The translations under genes and the position numbers were made by a program. The notes beneath the pieces were generated by a model. That model saw nothing but the letters and a program-made list of their open reading frames with translations. It did not search any database and had not been told where the DNA came from. Positions 51,446 to 64,000 of a stretch of 64,000 nucleotides of DNA are shown piece by piece (within the stretch, counting starts at the first letter, position 1; each line of letters opens with the position of its first letter). The DNA comes from Labia minor. Taxonomy: Eukaryota; Arthropoda; Insecta; Dermaptera; Spongiphoridae. The stretch lies in contig OY720347.1 in the NCBI GenBank assembly GCA_963082975.1, positions 27,434,221 to 27,498,220 of the forward strand. Direction: 5' to 3'.

Positions 51446-54400
51446 TTAATTGAGAGCAGAATTTCCATTGTTATATAATTCTCTTTGTTTTTTTAAATTT
51501 TCCACTTTTCGCCACCATTTCTGGATTTTAATAGCTGCCTTCTCTAATTTTGGTTCCTAAAAATACAATTCATAAGTTTAAAATATATAAATAATAAAAT
51601 GAGAAATATTTTTATTTGTATTTTGTTAAATAATATTAAATATATGCATCAATTGACCCCATTCAGGATTATGCCTCAAAGTCTTATCAAATTGTTAAAA
51701 AAATATTCATATGATAAGTATCATTAACATGAATCTAAATTTTATAATTGTGAATTTTAATTTACAATTATTATACTCTTTATAAATATTTTTCGAATTT
51801 TTAGAAATAACTTTTTAGAAAAAACTTTATTATCACGTTAAAATTACCTAAATAAAATAATTAATCCTTGAAGTTGTATGGTATTTCTAAATTATACCTA
51901 GGCTAACGACCCAACATCTGAATTATTTAATCAACTTTTCAATTTTTCACGTATTGTATAGTTTCTCAAGAAGAATGAACAAAAATCAATCAAATCACTG
52001 AAAATTCTAGCCGTTGGGTATATAATAAATGATACCATGATAATAGTTGTTGCTTCGGCATTAAATGACGATGCAGGAATGAAAATAATAGACTAGTTTT
52101 TAATAACTATTCACGTTATTAAGACTCCATTAATGACCACGAAGATATCCTATTAAAAGAGACTAAATATAAAAATTGATGTAAGTCATGCCAATGCCCT
52201 TTCAAAAGTGCTACCATTAAATATAGATAACAAATAACAAATAACAAATAAATCAACAATAAACATAAATTAAGAAAGACAAGACACTAACTTTACACAT
52301 TTACACTAATAAAATAAAAAATATCTATATCTCGAAAATTTTCATAAAATTAAATAAAAATAATTAAATTTTACATCTTAGTTCTCTTTTAGATATTTTT
52401 ATATAGAAATCTTATTAATATTTTCGATTTATAAATAAAACTCTTCATTAAATTATTTATTATTTTATGTTAAATAAAATATTTTTCTTTTACCTGAAGA
52501 TTATGGACAAGCTGCCAGATAAGCGATAATGTTTTTTCTGGGTGCCCATTAACTATTTCTTTTCCAATAATCTGCCCTTGAACTTGAAAGTTAATGTCAG
52601 ATAAAGCATCAAGTGCTATCTATAATAAAAAAAAGATAATATTAGACTTTATTTTACTTATTATATATATTGAACTTGAAAGTTAATGTCAGATAAAGCT
52701 TCAAGTGCTATCTATAATAAAAAAAGATAATATTAAACTTTATTTCACTTATATTTATTTACATTGATATGATATGTATAATATTAGAATGTCAGTAAAT
52801 AATTATTTAAAATAATGAATTATTTTAAACGTATACGATCCTAAATATATAATTTAATAATAATTTATATTTTGAAAATATTAACTAAGTACATGCTCAT
52901 TCTATTACTTTTATTTTGTTCTTAGTATTATTAAGGTAATAATATTATATTTCTAATTGTGATTTGGAGCTCAAATCTAAGTCATATTTTATGTTGATTA
53001 TAATTTAAGTATAAATTAAAGTATTCCATAGATATATAGAGTATTATTACTAAAAAATATAGTTATATATATATAAGAATTAACATTTATTATGAATATA
53101 TAATGTGCTTTTATTTTATTTTATTATTAGTATTATTATTTTTTTCTGTTTCTAAAAACCAGCCAAGAATCATATAATTAATGACCCAGAACAGCGCATA
53201 AACCGTTGGATATTCATTCTAAAATTTAGTTAAAAAAACTTTATGACAATAATAAAAATATCTATAAATACCTGAACATTTTGTATTTTTTGATTTTCAG
53301 ATATTGGTGGAATTTTTAATTTGGTTGAAAGTTCCTTATTACCAAGAAGAATTTCAACAATCTTAACTAATCGTATACCATCTCTAAGATCTTCTAAAAT
53401 ATTGTTAACCTTATATTCAAACTAAAATATATTAAAAAAAATTAAACACTAATCATTTACTCATTATTATATTTTATTTATATAATTAATAATATAATTA
53501 TCTTTACAAAAATGTTTTATTTTGTTATATTAATTTTAATTCATATATCTCTTTTGGAGCTTAAAAAATTAATTTAAATAATTTTCAATTAGATCTATCT
53601 AAAATATCTCTGGTAACAATGATTAGTGAGAGGAAGAAAGAGTGAGAAGGAGATCAACATAAATGATAATCCCGGTTGCATAAATACCAGGTGCTTGTTA
53701 CAATCTAAGAAAATACCTTTTAGATTTAAACGAACACTACAATTAATATACAAGAAATATATTTAAAAATTGTTAATATGTATTAATATGTTTGTAAAAA
53801 TATCACGAAAACCATTTACAAATTGAGAACTGAATTTTAATGTAAGTAATAGTTTTTATAATTATTTTTGAAATTTTTAATATTTCACAATTATTTAATA
53901 TTTTTCATTTGATACAGTGATAACATCTAGATATAGTTCAGTAGTTTGTGTTTTTTTTATGGCTAAAAATTATTAAAATTATAAAATTTCTAAAAATTCC
54001 ATAAAATAAAAGAGGAGAAGTAGATGTTAAACTCAATTTACTAGTTTTCTCCACTTGTGAAGTGAAATCCATTAAAAGTTATATTAATAAGAAAAATTAA
54101 CAAAAATAAGTAGTAAATAATTATGTCTCCATCACTCAAGAAAATAATATAATTAGATTGTCTAAATGACAAAGGGTGGTAAAGAATAATAAATAAGAAT
54201 AATGAATCTACATGTTTATAAATATTCTTTATAGTTAGTTTCTTATTGTCTGGCAGTATATATTAGTATTTACCTTAGAAAGATAACTCTCTTCATATTC
54301 AAGGATATAACCATAAAATTTGAAAAACCTAATAATATCACCAATTCCAGAAAGAATTAAAGAAGAGATCTTCAAGAGTACATCACGGCTGCTCTGAATT

Positions 54401-56025
54401 AAACTCTCTTTTTGAAAGAGACATGGATCATGTGGAAATAATTTAGCAATTTTTGCTTTATCCAGAAAAAAAACCAAAGAAATCCAGCGTTTTAAAAAAA
54501 ATTGATTATTCGAATGTTTTTGTGAACTCATTTTATAAAAGGAAGTGGTTTTATTATCAAGAAGAAATAGATTTTCTAGCCACATTTGTAAAGAAGAAGC
54601 CACAGGTGCTACTTCATTGAACACTGTTTCAAGACCAAGCTGAAGCCAAATTGGTTCATAGGAAATTAGAATTTTAATTATTTGATTCTTAATCCATAAA
54701 TCTTCTCTTAAGTTTATTTCAGATTTAATAGAAATCATATCTCGATCAATTGCATTAGAAATTTTAATCAATGGTTCCTTAATACTGGGATCGCGGAAGA
54801 GAAGAGCTGCTGCTTTTTGGATATTTCTTATCTGATCACTGCAACAACACTTTGATAATATTTATAAAAATTACCCTGCTAAATAAATTAAATAAAATAT
54901 TAAATTTTGTTTAAATATATATATATAAAGTGACACAGAAATTATTTAATTTTAAAAAATGCTAACATTTTCTTTTTAATCATTCATCATTTGTATTGAT
55001 TGTGGTTAATCCTGTATATATATATATATATATATATATGTACCGACGCGTGAAACTAGACAAACTAGGCAATTACCTAATTTTAATAGGCCTCGTTTCC
55101 TTTATCTATGAGCCAAGGAGAGTCGCATTGTTCTGAAAAATTCGTGCATAAAGCATAGAATTTTCCTCTCCCCTCCTCCCCCTCACAGTATTCTGTATAT
55201 GGAGGAGGAGAGGGGATCTGATAAATCATAGCCTAGAGCCGGGGTCGGTAACCTATTTTATGAAGAGATTTATTTTGACTTAAATAAGTTTTAAAAAAAT
55301 CTTAGTTTAAAAATTTAAGTTTTAAAAAAATCTTACCAAGAGCAGCATTTTTGAAGTGTAAGAAATTTGTAAGTATATTACTTTTATTCATAGAATATTA
55401 TTTTAGTATATTCAATAACATTTAAATGTTTTATATATTTATTATTTTAAATTGTAAAGTTAATTAACTAATCGGGTAACTCATTTTTATTAATCAGTAA
55501 AGGGAACCACACAATTTCGATAAAAAGGCAGCGTATTGCCAACTCTTGGCTTGATTTTGAGTTTATTAAAATATTTTGTGAATTAATATTCAAAAAGATG
55601 TATGTATTTATTATCAAAAATAATGGGTGAAACACCAATATTAATTCGTTCACCTAGTTTTGGGTTTACTATTACCTTTTGGAAGAAAAACTCTCTTTAA
55701 TTAAAAATATATTTGTTTCATTATTAGAAGTGGTTCTATATATTTTCTCAGAATGCATTGTAGATTCTTTATAGGAAAATTCAATTTTAGGTTTTACAAG
55801 AGAGTTTATCCATCTTGTTAGATAAGTTTTCTTTTCAATCAATTCTGGTGAAAGCTCATTCTCTTTAGACAATTAAATTTAATATATAAGTCATCAATTT
55901 AATTAATTAAAAATGTATAATTATGTAAATGTAAAAAAAATAATTAATATTTACCACTAAAGTGTAATGATCTCTGACTATTTAGAGTAGATTTCACATT
56001 TGTACAATATCGAGGTGTATTCATT
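51446..56025 (-). CDS. Short asp/ASPM homologue (CH and IQ regions only)
   Basis: Six exons, in transcript order: 56025-55956 (approximate outer edge), 55862-55676, 54838-54274, 53421-53272, 52619-52494, 51556-51446. They give about 402 residues. ASPM/Asp focuses spindle poles by binding microtubule minus ends. The alignable part covers its calponin-homology region: FLDKAKIAKLFPHDPCLF, LEDLRDGIRLVKIVEILLG, KIPPISENQKIQNVQIAL, then IVNGHPEKTLSLIWQLVHN. One IQ motif follows (AIKIQKWWRKVENLKKQ). The N-terminal ASH domain and the long IQ array of typical 1,500-3,500-residue proteins are absent. All junctions are in phase, but the exon 2 acceptor (TCTAAAG, 55863) is weak. It may be a shortened paralogue, or the real gene may extend beyond what I can see. 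Confidence 0.82.
52578..52757. repeat. Tandem duplication of the asp exon 5 acceptor region
   Basis: A 92-bp unit (52578-52669) is repeated directly (52670 to about 52757) with few differences. The unit includes the first 42 nt of exon 5 plus its splice acceptor and adjoining intron. The distal copy therefore offers a second acceptor followed by 14 codons (one changed, Asp to Glu), then an in-frame stop. Confidence 0.9.
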
Positions 56026-57674
56026 TTTTTTTTAAATTATATTTAAGTCATAATTAAAATAAAAGATTTAAATTTAAGGTTAAACAAATCTATTCATAAT
56101 CAATTAATTAAGTCTATATAATTATAGTTAGAGTTTATATAAGTTAAATAATAAATAAATAGTATAAACTTGAAAAAATAACTTTTCATTATTAAAACTT
56201 TTTATTAATGGCATTATAAATTATAAAGGTTATTTATAAATTATATTTATTTATGGAAGACACATCTATTAATAGATAATAAAAATAATATAAATTCATA
56301 TATAAATACCAAAATATGAAATTTTAAATACATAATAAATCAAATTCAAAATAAAAAAAAATAGTCAATAATGAATAGATATCACATATATAAAGTTATA
56401 TAATAATTAAATTAAAAGTAAATTAAGAAAAAAAATTTATAAGTATAAATAATAGTCCTTATTTGTCTATTAAGTTCTTGGTTGAATATAATTCTCCTCC
56501 AATTCTTTCTTATCTCACGTTACCATGAACTCATCTCAATTGTTTCGAAATTTTCCAAGTCAATTTTTCAGCTATGGAGAAAAAGAATACTTCATATAAT
56601 AGTGCAACAATCGAAATGCGCTTAAATTAAATATAACAATTTGAAATTTCACCGAATGTTTTAGTTAAAAATCATTCATATTATTATTTTATACCTAATG
56701 TTTAATTTTAATTTACAAAAAATTTTAAAAATCTTATAGATTAAAAAATATGTAATTCTACCCGTTAATTTATTTCATTTTTTATTACTAACCAAAATTT
56801 TTATTTTTAAAATATTTAAAGAAAAGTTATAATAGGAATAATTTACTATATATATTTGGTGTTTATTTCTAATTAAATTTTTATCTTCTCTAGATTATCT
56901 AGATTGTAGGAATTCTAAATTTTAGAATAAAAAATATCTTTATTATTTGTCACACTTCCATAAATTTAAATAATATTATAGAATTTTGTGTGTTGAGAAG
57001 GGCCCGAAACCTACCACCACCCTATCACGCAGATTAAATGATGCAAAATGATAGGGAACATTTGAAAATATTCTCAAATAATTCCAAATTCATGTAAAAT
57101 TTAGTTAAATATTTTGTATTTTAGATGATTTAAAATATGAAGATCTGTATTTTAGGTGATTTAAAATACGAAGATCTGTTCAATCTTAAAACAAGAATAA
57201 AATAATAAAATAATCATTTTACCCTACCGGAAGTTATCACCGTTCTCTTATAAGGGCGCTGAACCCGCGTAACACGCTATCATTAATTTGATACGTGTAA
57301 GTGAACCCGGCATGTTTACATATTAACAGGTTGATCTAATAACAGTGTAATAAAAAACATATTTTTTCATTTATATTTAAATAAATTTGAAAATACCGCC
57401 CTTTCATTACTCTTTCAAGTGCGTGTTTTGATTTTGTTCGTTTGTAGAAAAATCTGTCAGTTTTTTGCATTATACAGTAAAATCAATTAGATAAATGGAA
57501 TAAATGATAAATGTAAAGATTTTTATTAAATTCAATATATTAATAATTATATTTATAATTTTATATTTTTTACTAATAAATCTATTTCAATAAAATATTT
57601 GACAGGTGAACAGATGTGTTAAATGTTTGAAGGATTTTGTTAATAATCAAGCACATTGAAATAATTTTATAAAA
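56026..57674. promoter_or_regulatory. Divergent promoter region between asp-like gene and LST8
   Basis: The asp homologue (minus) and LST8 (plus) start head to head about 1.65 kb apart. A GC-richer patch at about 57225-57330 (CCTACCGGAAGTTATC, GGGCGCTGAACCCGCG, GATACGTGTAAGTG) is the best candidate core or UTR region. It includes an ETS-like CCGGAAGT (57227-57234). A 2 x 31-bp tandem repeat (57115-57145, 57146-57176, unit starting TGTATTTTAG) lies just upstream. Roles are inference. Confidence 0.4.
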
Positions 57675-60600
57675 ATGAGTAATGAGAATCATAGTTCCAA
57701 TGGACAAGTAATCTTTGCTACTGGTGGTTATGATCATACGATTAAATTATGGCAACCCCATAGTGCTGTATGCCTAAGAACTTGTCAACACACTGATTCG
57801 GTATATGTCAAAATTATTTAAACAATATACAAATTATTCAAATGATTTACGTTAATTTATTAATGTTTTTTCTATATTTTCTGTTTTAAATTATATTTAT
57901 ATTTTATATTATATTTTAGTTTTATTGTTTAAAAAAACTTATTCTATTTGTTCAAATTTTTATGCATTTAATTTCAATAGATGTATTTATGTATATGTGT
58001 AAGTATGTAGGTATGATAGTGGGAATATTTGATTTAGAAATATATCCAAATACATTGGAATGAATTTTGAAAATAAATTTTAAAAAATATTTTTTTCTCT
58101 TCCATATTATCATTCAATAGAAATGTAAGAAATCTAAGTATTTTACTAATATAAGTTTAATGATATATGGTTTGTAGAGTTAAATTATATATTTCATCCC
58201 CTGAAAGTTTAGTTTTTGGTCTGAACCCTTTCTTCATTCCAAAGAACACACTTTTCATTCAGATTTAACATTCATATTTATTTTAAATATCCTATATCAT
58301 GAAAGTTAATAATAATCATAATAATATAAAGTTATTAGAAATGGAAACTGCTTCTTATTTAATGTGAAATTTTAAATATACCATTCAATATTTTTTTTTT
58401 TTTATTTTTTTTTTATTTATTATTACATTGGCTCGGCCAGTGGCCATACAATGGAGGCATTGCCTCAAAGGATAAAATACATTACACACAACTATTAAAT
58501 TTAATTACAAATACAAATTCAAATGCTAGTGAACTTCATCCTCTGATTCCTCCCGCGTCAATTAATCCTAATCTTCTCCATCAATCATCATTCATTCATC
58601 ATGAAAGATCTCAGTTGCATTGCCATTTTCATATACAGATAAACGTTCCTCATCCAAAGTTCACCTGGAAGCCTAAAAAGACCACACATTAGATCCGTCT
58701 CACATCCAATGCCAATTACCTGAGGGATATAGTAACTTCTGTAAGGCCCGTAAATAGGACAGGCACAGACTAAATTATACCATTCAATATTATAATCTCG
58801 TTTATCTTTTAAGTTAAAAATTTAGTTAGTCAAATAGAAAAATAAAATGAAAATAAAAATAAGAAAATAAGCCAACCAACTTGAGACATTAGATTATTAT
58901 ATACTTAAAAGTTACAAAAATATGACTAAGAGGAGAGGGGGAGGTCCCAATTTGATGGGATGACTGACCTTATACATTTTAAACATCCCTTCTATATATT
59001 TATATTAATTAGATTCTTATAATCAACAAATATATAAAAAATATTAGATTAAAATAATATAATTTTATATTATATTAATATATTAAAGAACAATAATAAA
59101 AAATAAAACAAAGGAATTATAATATTTATATTTTATATAAAATTTTTCATATCTAAAAAAAATAATTGATTAATTAAGTATTTATTAAAAGTATTTATTT
59201 TTTAATTTACAGCAAGTAAATGCCCTTGATATAACGCCCGATAATCAATTAATTGCTGCTGCTGGTAAATTTAAACTTGCTTGGTTTTCATAGTTGATAG
59301 CAAATTTTTTATTAAATATTTATTTTTATTTTTGAGGTTATCAACATATTCGAATGTATGATCTTAGTTCTAATAATCCTAATGCGGTAGTTAATTACGA
59401 AGGAATCCAAAAAAATGTAACATGTGTAGGTTTTCATAAAGAAGGAAAATGGATGTTTACAGGTGGAGAAGATTGTAGTGCAAGAATTTGGGATTTAAGG
59501 TATCCGTATTTATATAGAATATTGTTTGAGAATTAATTTGGAATTAAAATATTTGAAATTTAAAACATTTTTAGATCTCGCAATTTGCAATGCCAAAGAA
59601 TTTTTCAAGTATCTGCTCCAGTAAATTGTGTTTGTATGCATCCAAATCAGTCAGAGCTATTTGTAGGAGATCAAAGTGGAGTTATACATCTCTGGGATTT
59701 AAAAACAGATCACAACGAACAATTAGTAAGCATTTATTGATAGATTAGAAATCAGTTTTAATATATCTATAACAGATTCCAGATGCTGAAGCATCTATTC
59801 AAGCAATATGTATCGACCCTTATGGATCTAATATGGCAGCTGTTAATAATAAAGGCCAATGTTATATCTGGAGTATACAACCAGGTCAAGAAAATGAACC
59901 TTCAAAATTAAATCCAAGACATAAAATTGATGCTCATAAGAGATATGCCCTTAATTGTAAATTTAGTCCAGATGCTAGGTATTTTATTTTTTGTTTTTTG
60001 TTATTTCTTCATAATAATTTCTTTATAATTATTTAATAGGTATTTAGTAACTACTTCAGCAGATCACACTGCCAAAATATGGAATACTGAAGATTTTTCA
60101 TTAATAAAAGAACTAAAACATGAAGAACTACGATGGGTTTGGGATGCTGTGTTTAGTGCAAATTCAGATTATGTTATAACTGGTAATAGTTTTTTATTTC
60201 TATCTAAAAATTACACTTATTTAAATTGTTTTTTTTTTTAATTTTTATTGGTTTTTTGGACGAAATTGATTAGGTATTAATTATTTATTTTTAAAAACTA
60301 AGATAACTTAGCGAGGTTCGATTCCTAGAATTCAAGTTAAAACTATCCTATAGTAAATTATAAAGATATTAATTTGGAAAAATGAATTTATTTCATATTA
60401 TTGTTAAAAAATATTTTGCACCATTCTCTTTTTGAATTACAAATTTGAAAAATCAAAATAGAAGTTCGAATGAGGACAAATTTTTAAAGAAATTATATAA
60501 AATTAAAACTTTAGAGCAGTAATTTCAGCCTCATAAAAAATTATTATTTATTATGATTTTTGCTTCTAATAGGATTGTGTGAGTCAACTCTTGATTGGGT

Positions 60601-61143
60601 TAGACCACTGATTCTCATCCTGTTGGACGTACCTCTCTTAGGGGGCGCAATAATATCCTAGAGAAAAAATTATTTATAAAAAATTGATTAACTGCCTGAA
60701 AGGAAAACACACATCTACATAGAAAAACTCTTGTTTGGGAAGTTAGTTAAAAATAATCTGAAAACAGAATCCAAAACACTCAATATACAATATTGTATTT
60801 TATTGTAAGCCGGGGCGCTATAAAAATTGTGATTGAAAACTGAATCTCGAATATTGAGAGATTGAGAAATGCTGGGTTAGAATCAATAAAAATTTAGTAG
60901 TATTTAATTTATATTTAAAAAAAATATCATGAATTTACTATACTTCTGAAAAAGCATTATTTATATTAATTTGAAAATTAGTTTTATATATGTACTTATA
61001 ATTTGGTCATTTTAGCATCTTCTGACGGAGTAGCAAGATTATGGAATATTGAAACTGGAAATATTGAAAGAACATATAATGGACACCAGAAAGCAATTAC
61101 TTCATTAGCATTTCGCGATGAATTAATTAAATATAATAAATAA
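57675..61143 (+). CDS. Lst8: LST8 / mLST8, TOR complex WD40 subunit
   Basis: Seven exons: 57675-57800, 59213-59264, 59337-59499, 59575-59725, 59776-59978, 60040-60182, 61016-61143. They give 321 residues, the normal family size. Lst8 is the seven-bladed WD40 subunit of TORC1 and TORC2 that stabilises the TOR kinase domain. Signature segments: [91 protein letters not shown], and [11 protein letters not shown]. All junctions are GT-AG and in phase. Intron 1 is 1.4 kb with a LINE insertion, and intron 6 is 0.8 kb with a hAT MITE. AATAAA follows at 61194-61199. Confidence 0.97.
58377..58791 (-). mobile_element. 5'-truncated LINE with 16-bp target duplication
   Basis: The body is 58393-58775, flanked by an identical 16-bp sequence TATACCATTCAATATT (58377-58392 and 58776-58791). 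The plus strand begins with long T runs, meaning a poly-A tail on the minus strand. The minus strand reads through a frame containing [20 protein letters not shown] and [14 protein letters not shown], consistent with the C-terminal end of a LINE reverse-transcriptase polyprotein, then an untranslated tail. Perfect duplication and tail indicate a fairly recent retrotransposition into LST8 intron 1. Confidence 0.85.
60597..60881. mobile_element. hAT-type MITE in LST8 intron 6
   Basis: The body is 60605-60873 (269 bp), flanked by the identical octamer GGGTTAGA (60597-60604 and 60874-60881). The left end reads CCACTGATTCTCATCC. The inverted right end reads AGCATTTCTCAATC, a degraded terminal repeat. 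GC-rich sub-ends (GGGGGCGC, CGGGGCGC) match each other. No coding capacity. Confidence 0.82.
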
Positions 61144-62041
61144 ATTATTATTTTAACAGAAATTTTTTTTGGTATTAATCTATATTAAAAAGAAATAAAT
61201 AATTTTGAAGAAATATAACCAAAATTTCAATTGTTGATAATGTTTATAGGTATTAATTTACTTCTCAAAAAGTCATTATTCTTATATTTTTAATCAATTG
61301 CATTTAATTAAAAAACAATTTAAAAATTAATAGTTTGGAAAAAATTTTCTATACTTCCTCTACCTATTCTTTACAAACTATTTATATATTTATATAACTT
61401 CTTGCTGATGAGACCGCCTTCGGCGCTCTTAACACCAAGGCGGGCCATAGTATTATGTTGAAAATCTGTAATTTTTAAATTATTTTTTCTCTTGTTATTC
61501 AGTTATTCAGTTTTTTATAATTATTTTTTAATTCATATAAAATTCTTCATCAAATTAATTTTTAAAATTAATAAACATAATTAATAATTTCTAAAACAAA
61601 TCTCAATCTCTTGTCTTATTTACTCCCATAACCTCTTTCTTACCCAATCTTTTCCCTTTGTGGATCTTTTTTTTAATTATTAATACCTTTTTGCTAATTC
61701 ACTCTTCTCTACAATTGTGCCACTCAGAAGCCAAAGCGATTAACTCCATGTATAAACAAACTAAGAAAATGAAGCCCAAAGACAGCTTGTAGGAAATTCA
61801 GGGTTATTGATTAAAGAAAAATGTATATTGCATTGCAATATTAAGATTATCAAGTTCATTATTCACTTCATATGTTGCAATTATGTTGCAGATTACATTA
61901 CATTAGTAAGTAGCAAAATTTTAAAAATTGGAGTTAATCGGTTTGACTTCTGAGTGGCACTATTGTTAACCATATATATCAACAACAATAAAACAAATTA
62001 TTACTAAATGTTTTGTTTTCTAAAATTTAGAAGAAATTGTC
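61144..62041. other. Intergenic sequence after LST8 with a Helentron 3'-end relic
   Basis: AT-rich. LST8's polyadenylation signal AATAAA is at 61194-61199. At 61412-61428 the minus strand reads GAGCGCC-GAA-GGCGGTC followed by TCATCAGCAAG, a diverged copy of the Helitron 3' hairpin seen at 28191 and 43495. The rest of that copy is not recognisable. Confidence 0.55.
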
Positions 62042-62293
62042 TTCTAGAACAGGGCTTCTCAAAGTGGAGGGCCGAGGAATTTCAAAAAATGTGACACATA
62101 AATTATAATAATTAAATAAGCTCATTGTTAACATTGGTAAATGCATGTATTGTCTAGTAAAAGTTTTCATATAGAAATTTAAAATTATAAATTTATAAGC
62201 AATCTAAACTAAAAAAAATACGAGTGCCGTGACATATTGATTTGCGTTCCAAAGGGGCCGTGACTTCAAAAAGTGAGAAGGACTGTTCTAGAA
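62042..62293. mobile_element. hAT-type MITE with perfect octamer duplication
   Basis: The body is 62050-62285 (236 bp). Ends are CAGGGCTTCTCAAAGTGG on the left and, inverted, CAGTCCTTCTCACTTTTTG on the right. The flanking octamer TTCTAGAA is identical (62042-62049, 62286-62293); it is itself palindromic. Non-coding. Confidence 0.88.
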
Positions 62294-64000
62294 CAATGAA
62301 GTGATGCTTAACTAAATTTAAGAATAGAAAAACATGTGATTATAATTTAAAATAAATAAAACAAATTTTAAGAAAATTGAATAAGTATATTTATTTTTTT
62401 CAGATTATATTTTTTTGTAATATTTAATAAGCTATTTCAGGTGTTATACTAATTGAAATTTTATTTAATATTCAAATAAAATTATATTTTCTTTATAGTA
62501 TATGATATGTAAATTAAGAAATAAAAGATAATAAATTTACTAAATATAAGTTTTTAATTATTAAGTAATTTTAGGAAATTATTAAGGTATCATCATATTT
62601 TATTCTCTCAAGAAAATTGATCTGAGAACTAATTTATAAATAAGAAAAATCTTTCTTTAAGTACAAACATTAAGTTTTCAGACTCATGGCATTAATTATG
62701 CATCAATATGTTCGTTAAACAAATTATTTTTATATATTCTAATACATTTATTCGAATATTGATCTTTGACATTACAAAAAAAAATATTTAGTTATTGTAT
62801 TACAATATATACAAAATTTTTGGATTTTCCAGAATCACAGATTCAATTTAATATTAATCAATTTTGAAATATTCAAATTAAATGCTCCTAACTAAATTAA
62901 ATCGCTATTATAAATTTGTAATATTCTGTGTCAATAAAAAATAATAGATAATCTTATTTAAAAATTATATGGCACATTTTATAAAATCATCCCTAGATTT
63001 TGATAATAAAAATTATATTTTACATGACTACTCAACATTACATTTCAACTATTTAATAAATAATTATTAATTAACAAAATAAATAGTTTTCGAATGAAAA
63101 GTTTAGGAAATTAAATTAAAGGATAAAACTTTAATATAATAGCATCTTATCTCCATACTAAATTAGGTGTATATATATGTATTTAATTTTATCTTTATTA
63201 AATGAGAATTCTAATAAATTTAACTTTTCTGTATTAAAGTATAACAAAAATGTTTTTAAAATATAAAAATACAAAGTGAGTTTGTATAAGTGCCATTATA
63301 TAAATAAATTTAAAAAGTTAAAAAAAATGTATTTTATGTAAGATTATAAATATGTATATATAAGTTTTGATTTAAAATAGTTTATAATTCAAACATACTT
63401 TTGATAGTCAACATTAAAATAAAAATATTATATATGTATAATATGATAAATTATTAGTTTAAGTAAATCAAAATTATTTTAACTTCGAATAATTTTTAAT
63501 AAATTGAAATTTTAATAACAATAGTATTTAAATAAATAAAAATAAACAACATTTTAGATAATAATTGATAATAAGATCTAGGGTCCCTTAAATGAATTAA
63601 TTCATAGTTAAGTGAAGATTTTAAACAGTCCTTTAGAATTACAAAATGAAAAGTTTAATACAAATCAATAACATTTAATAAAATAATTTATTCTATAGCT
63701 TTAAAATAAAATTTTTTTAAATATATATATATATATATATATTTATAGGAATATAATTTTTTCAACTGTATATCCATGATAAATATTGCACATTCATTAT
63801 TTTTCATGATTGATTGATTATTATCCAGGGAAAAATAATTTGTGCCAATTAAAAATATTCAATTAAAAACCCATTTAGTTATATAATTATTTTAGTATAG
63901 CCCTTGGCACTTGATTAAACTCTTCAATTCTAAATGATTAGTAAATATAACGAGTAAAATATTTCATCTTTAAGGCCTTAAAATAATAGATCACTTTTTA
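62294..64000. other. AT-rich terminal stretch, no gene seen
   Basis: Low-complexity AT sequence with a (TA)n run at about 63721-63742. No coding frame, RNA gene or transposon end recognised up to the end of the window. Confidence 0.6.

Noticed and set aside
55060-55240. CCTCTCCCC / GGGGAGAGG inverted run in asp intron 2 as a transposon
   Set aside because: The complementarity is purine/pyrimidine low-complexity and no ends or target duplication could be defined.

Overview
This is an animal nuclear locus, very AT-rich (I judge roughly three quarters A+T by eye) with spliced genes. It reads as an arthropod, most likely an insect. The evidence is a mitochondrial-clan P450 that looks like the ecdysteroid-pathway enzyme CYP315A1, an insect-type MyD88 adaptor (TIR box 2 reads DRDLVGG), an asp/ASPM homologue, an insect-style WDR47, and several arthropod-type transposons. 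I cannot name the species. AT-rich hemipterans or parasitoid wasps would fit, but that is a guess.

Region by region. 1-11600 has no host gene and is a transposon graveyard: a hAT MITE with a perfect 8-bp target duplication (367-652), a mariner split by a Helentron-like insertion that itself holds a HINE-like copy with a (CA)n tract (1657-4540), and a young gag-only LTR retrotransposon (6092-10228) whose two 542-bp LTRs look identical. 11972-29656 (+) is WDR47, in six coding exons. Its 11.9-kb first intron carries a pogo/Tigger element with an intact 558-aa transposase, and a hAT relic has landed in that element's terminal repeat. Its second intron holds a run of Helentron-type and LINE pieces. 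32306-33374 (+) is TOM22, followed by a likely 51-aa tail-anchored microprotein (33748-33903). 35241-37290 (-) has two truncated reading frames, one with a BESS motif and one with an integrase-type zinc-binding domain. 37769-39484 (+) is MyD88 in seven exons. 41620-49460 (-) is the P450 in seven exons. 51446-56025 (-) is a short asp/ASPM homologue (402 aa, six exons). 57675-61143 (+) is LST8 in seven exons, with a LINE in intron 1 and a hAT MITE in intron 6. The rest, to 64000, is AT-rich non-coding sequence with one more hAT MITE and a Helentron end.

The host genes are unrelated single-copy loci (neuronal/microtubule scaffold, mitochondrial import, Toll signalling, ecdysteroid synthesis, spindle poles, TOR signalling). 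They do not form a functional cluster. The gene models below were assembled by hand: every junction keeps the reading frame and has a GT donor and an AG acceptor.
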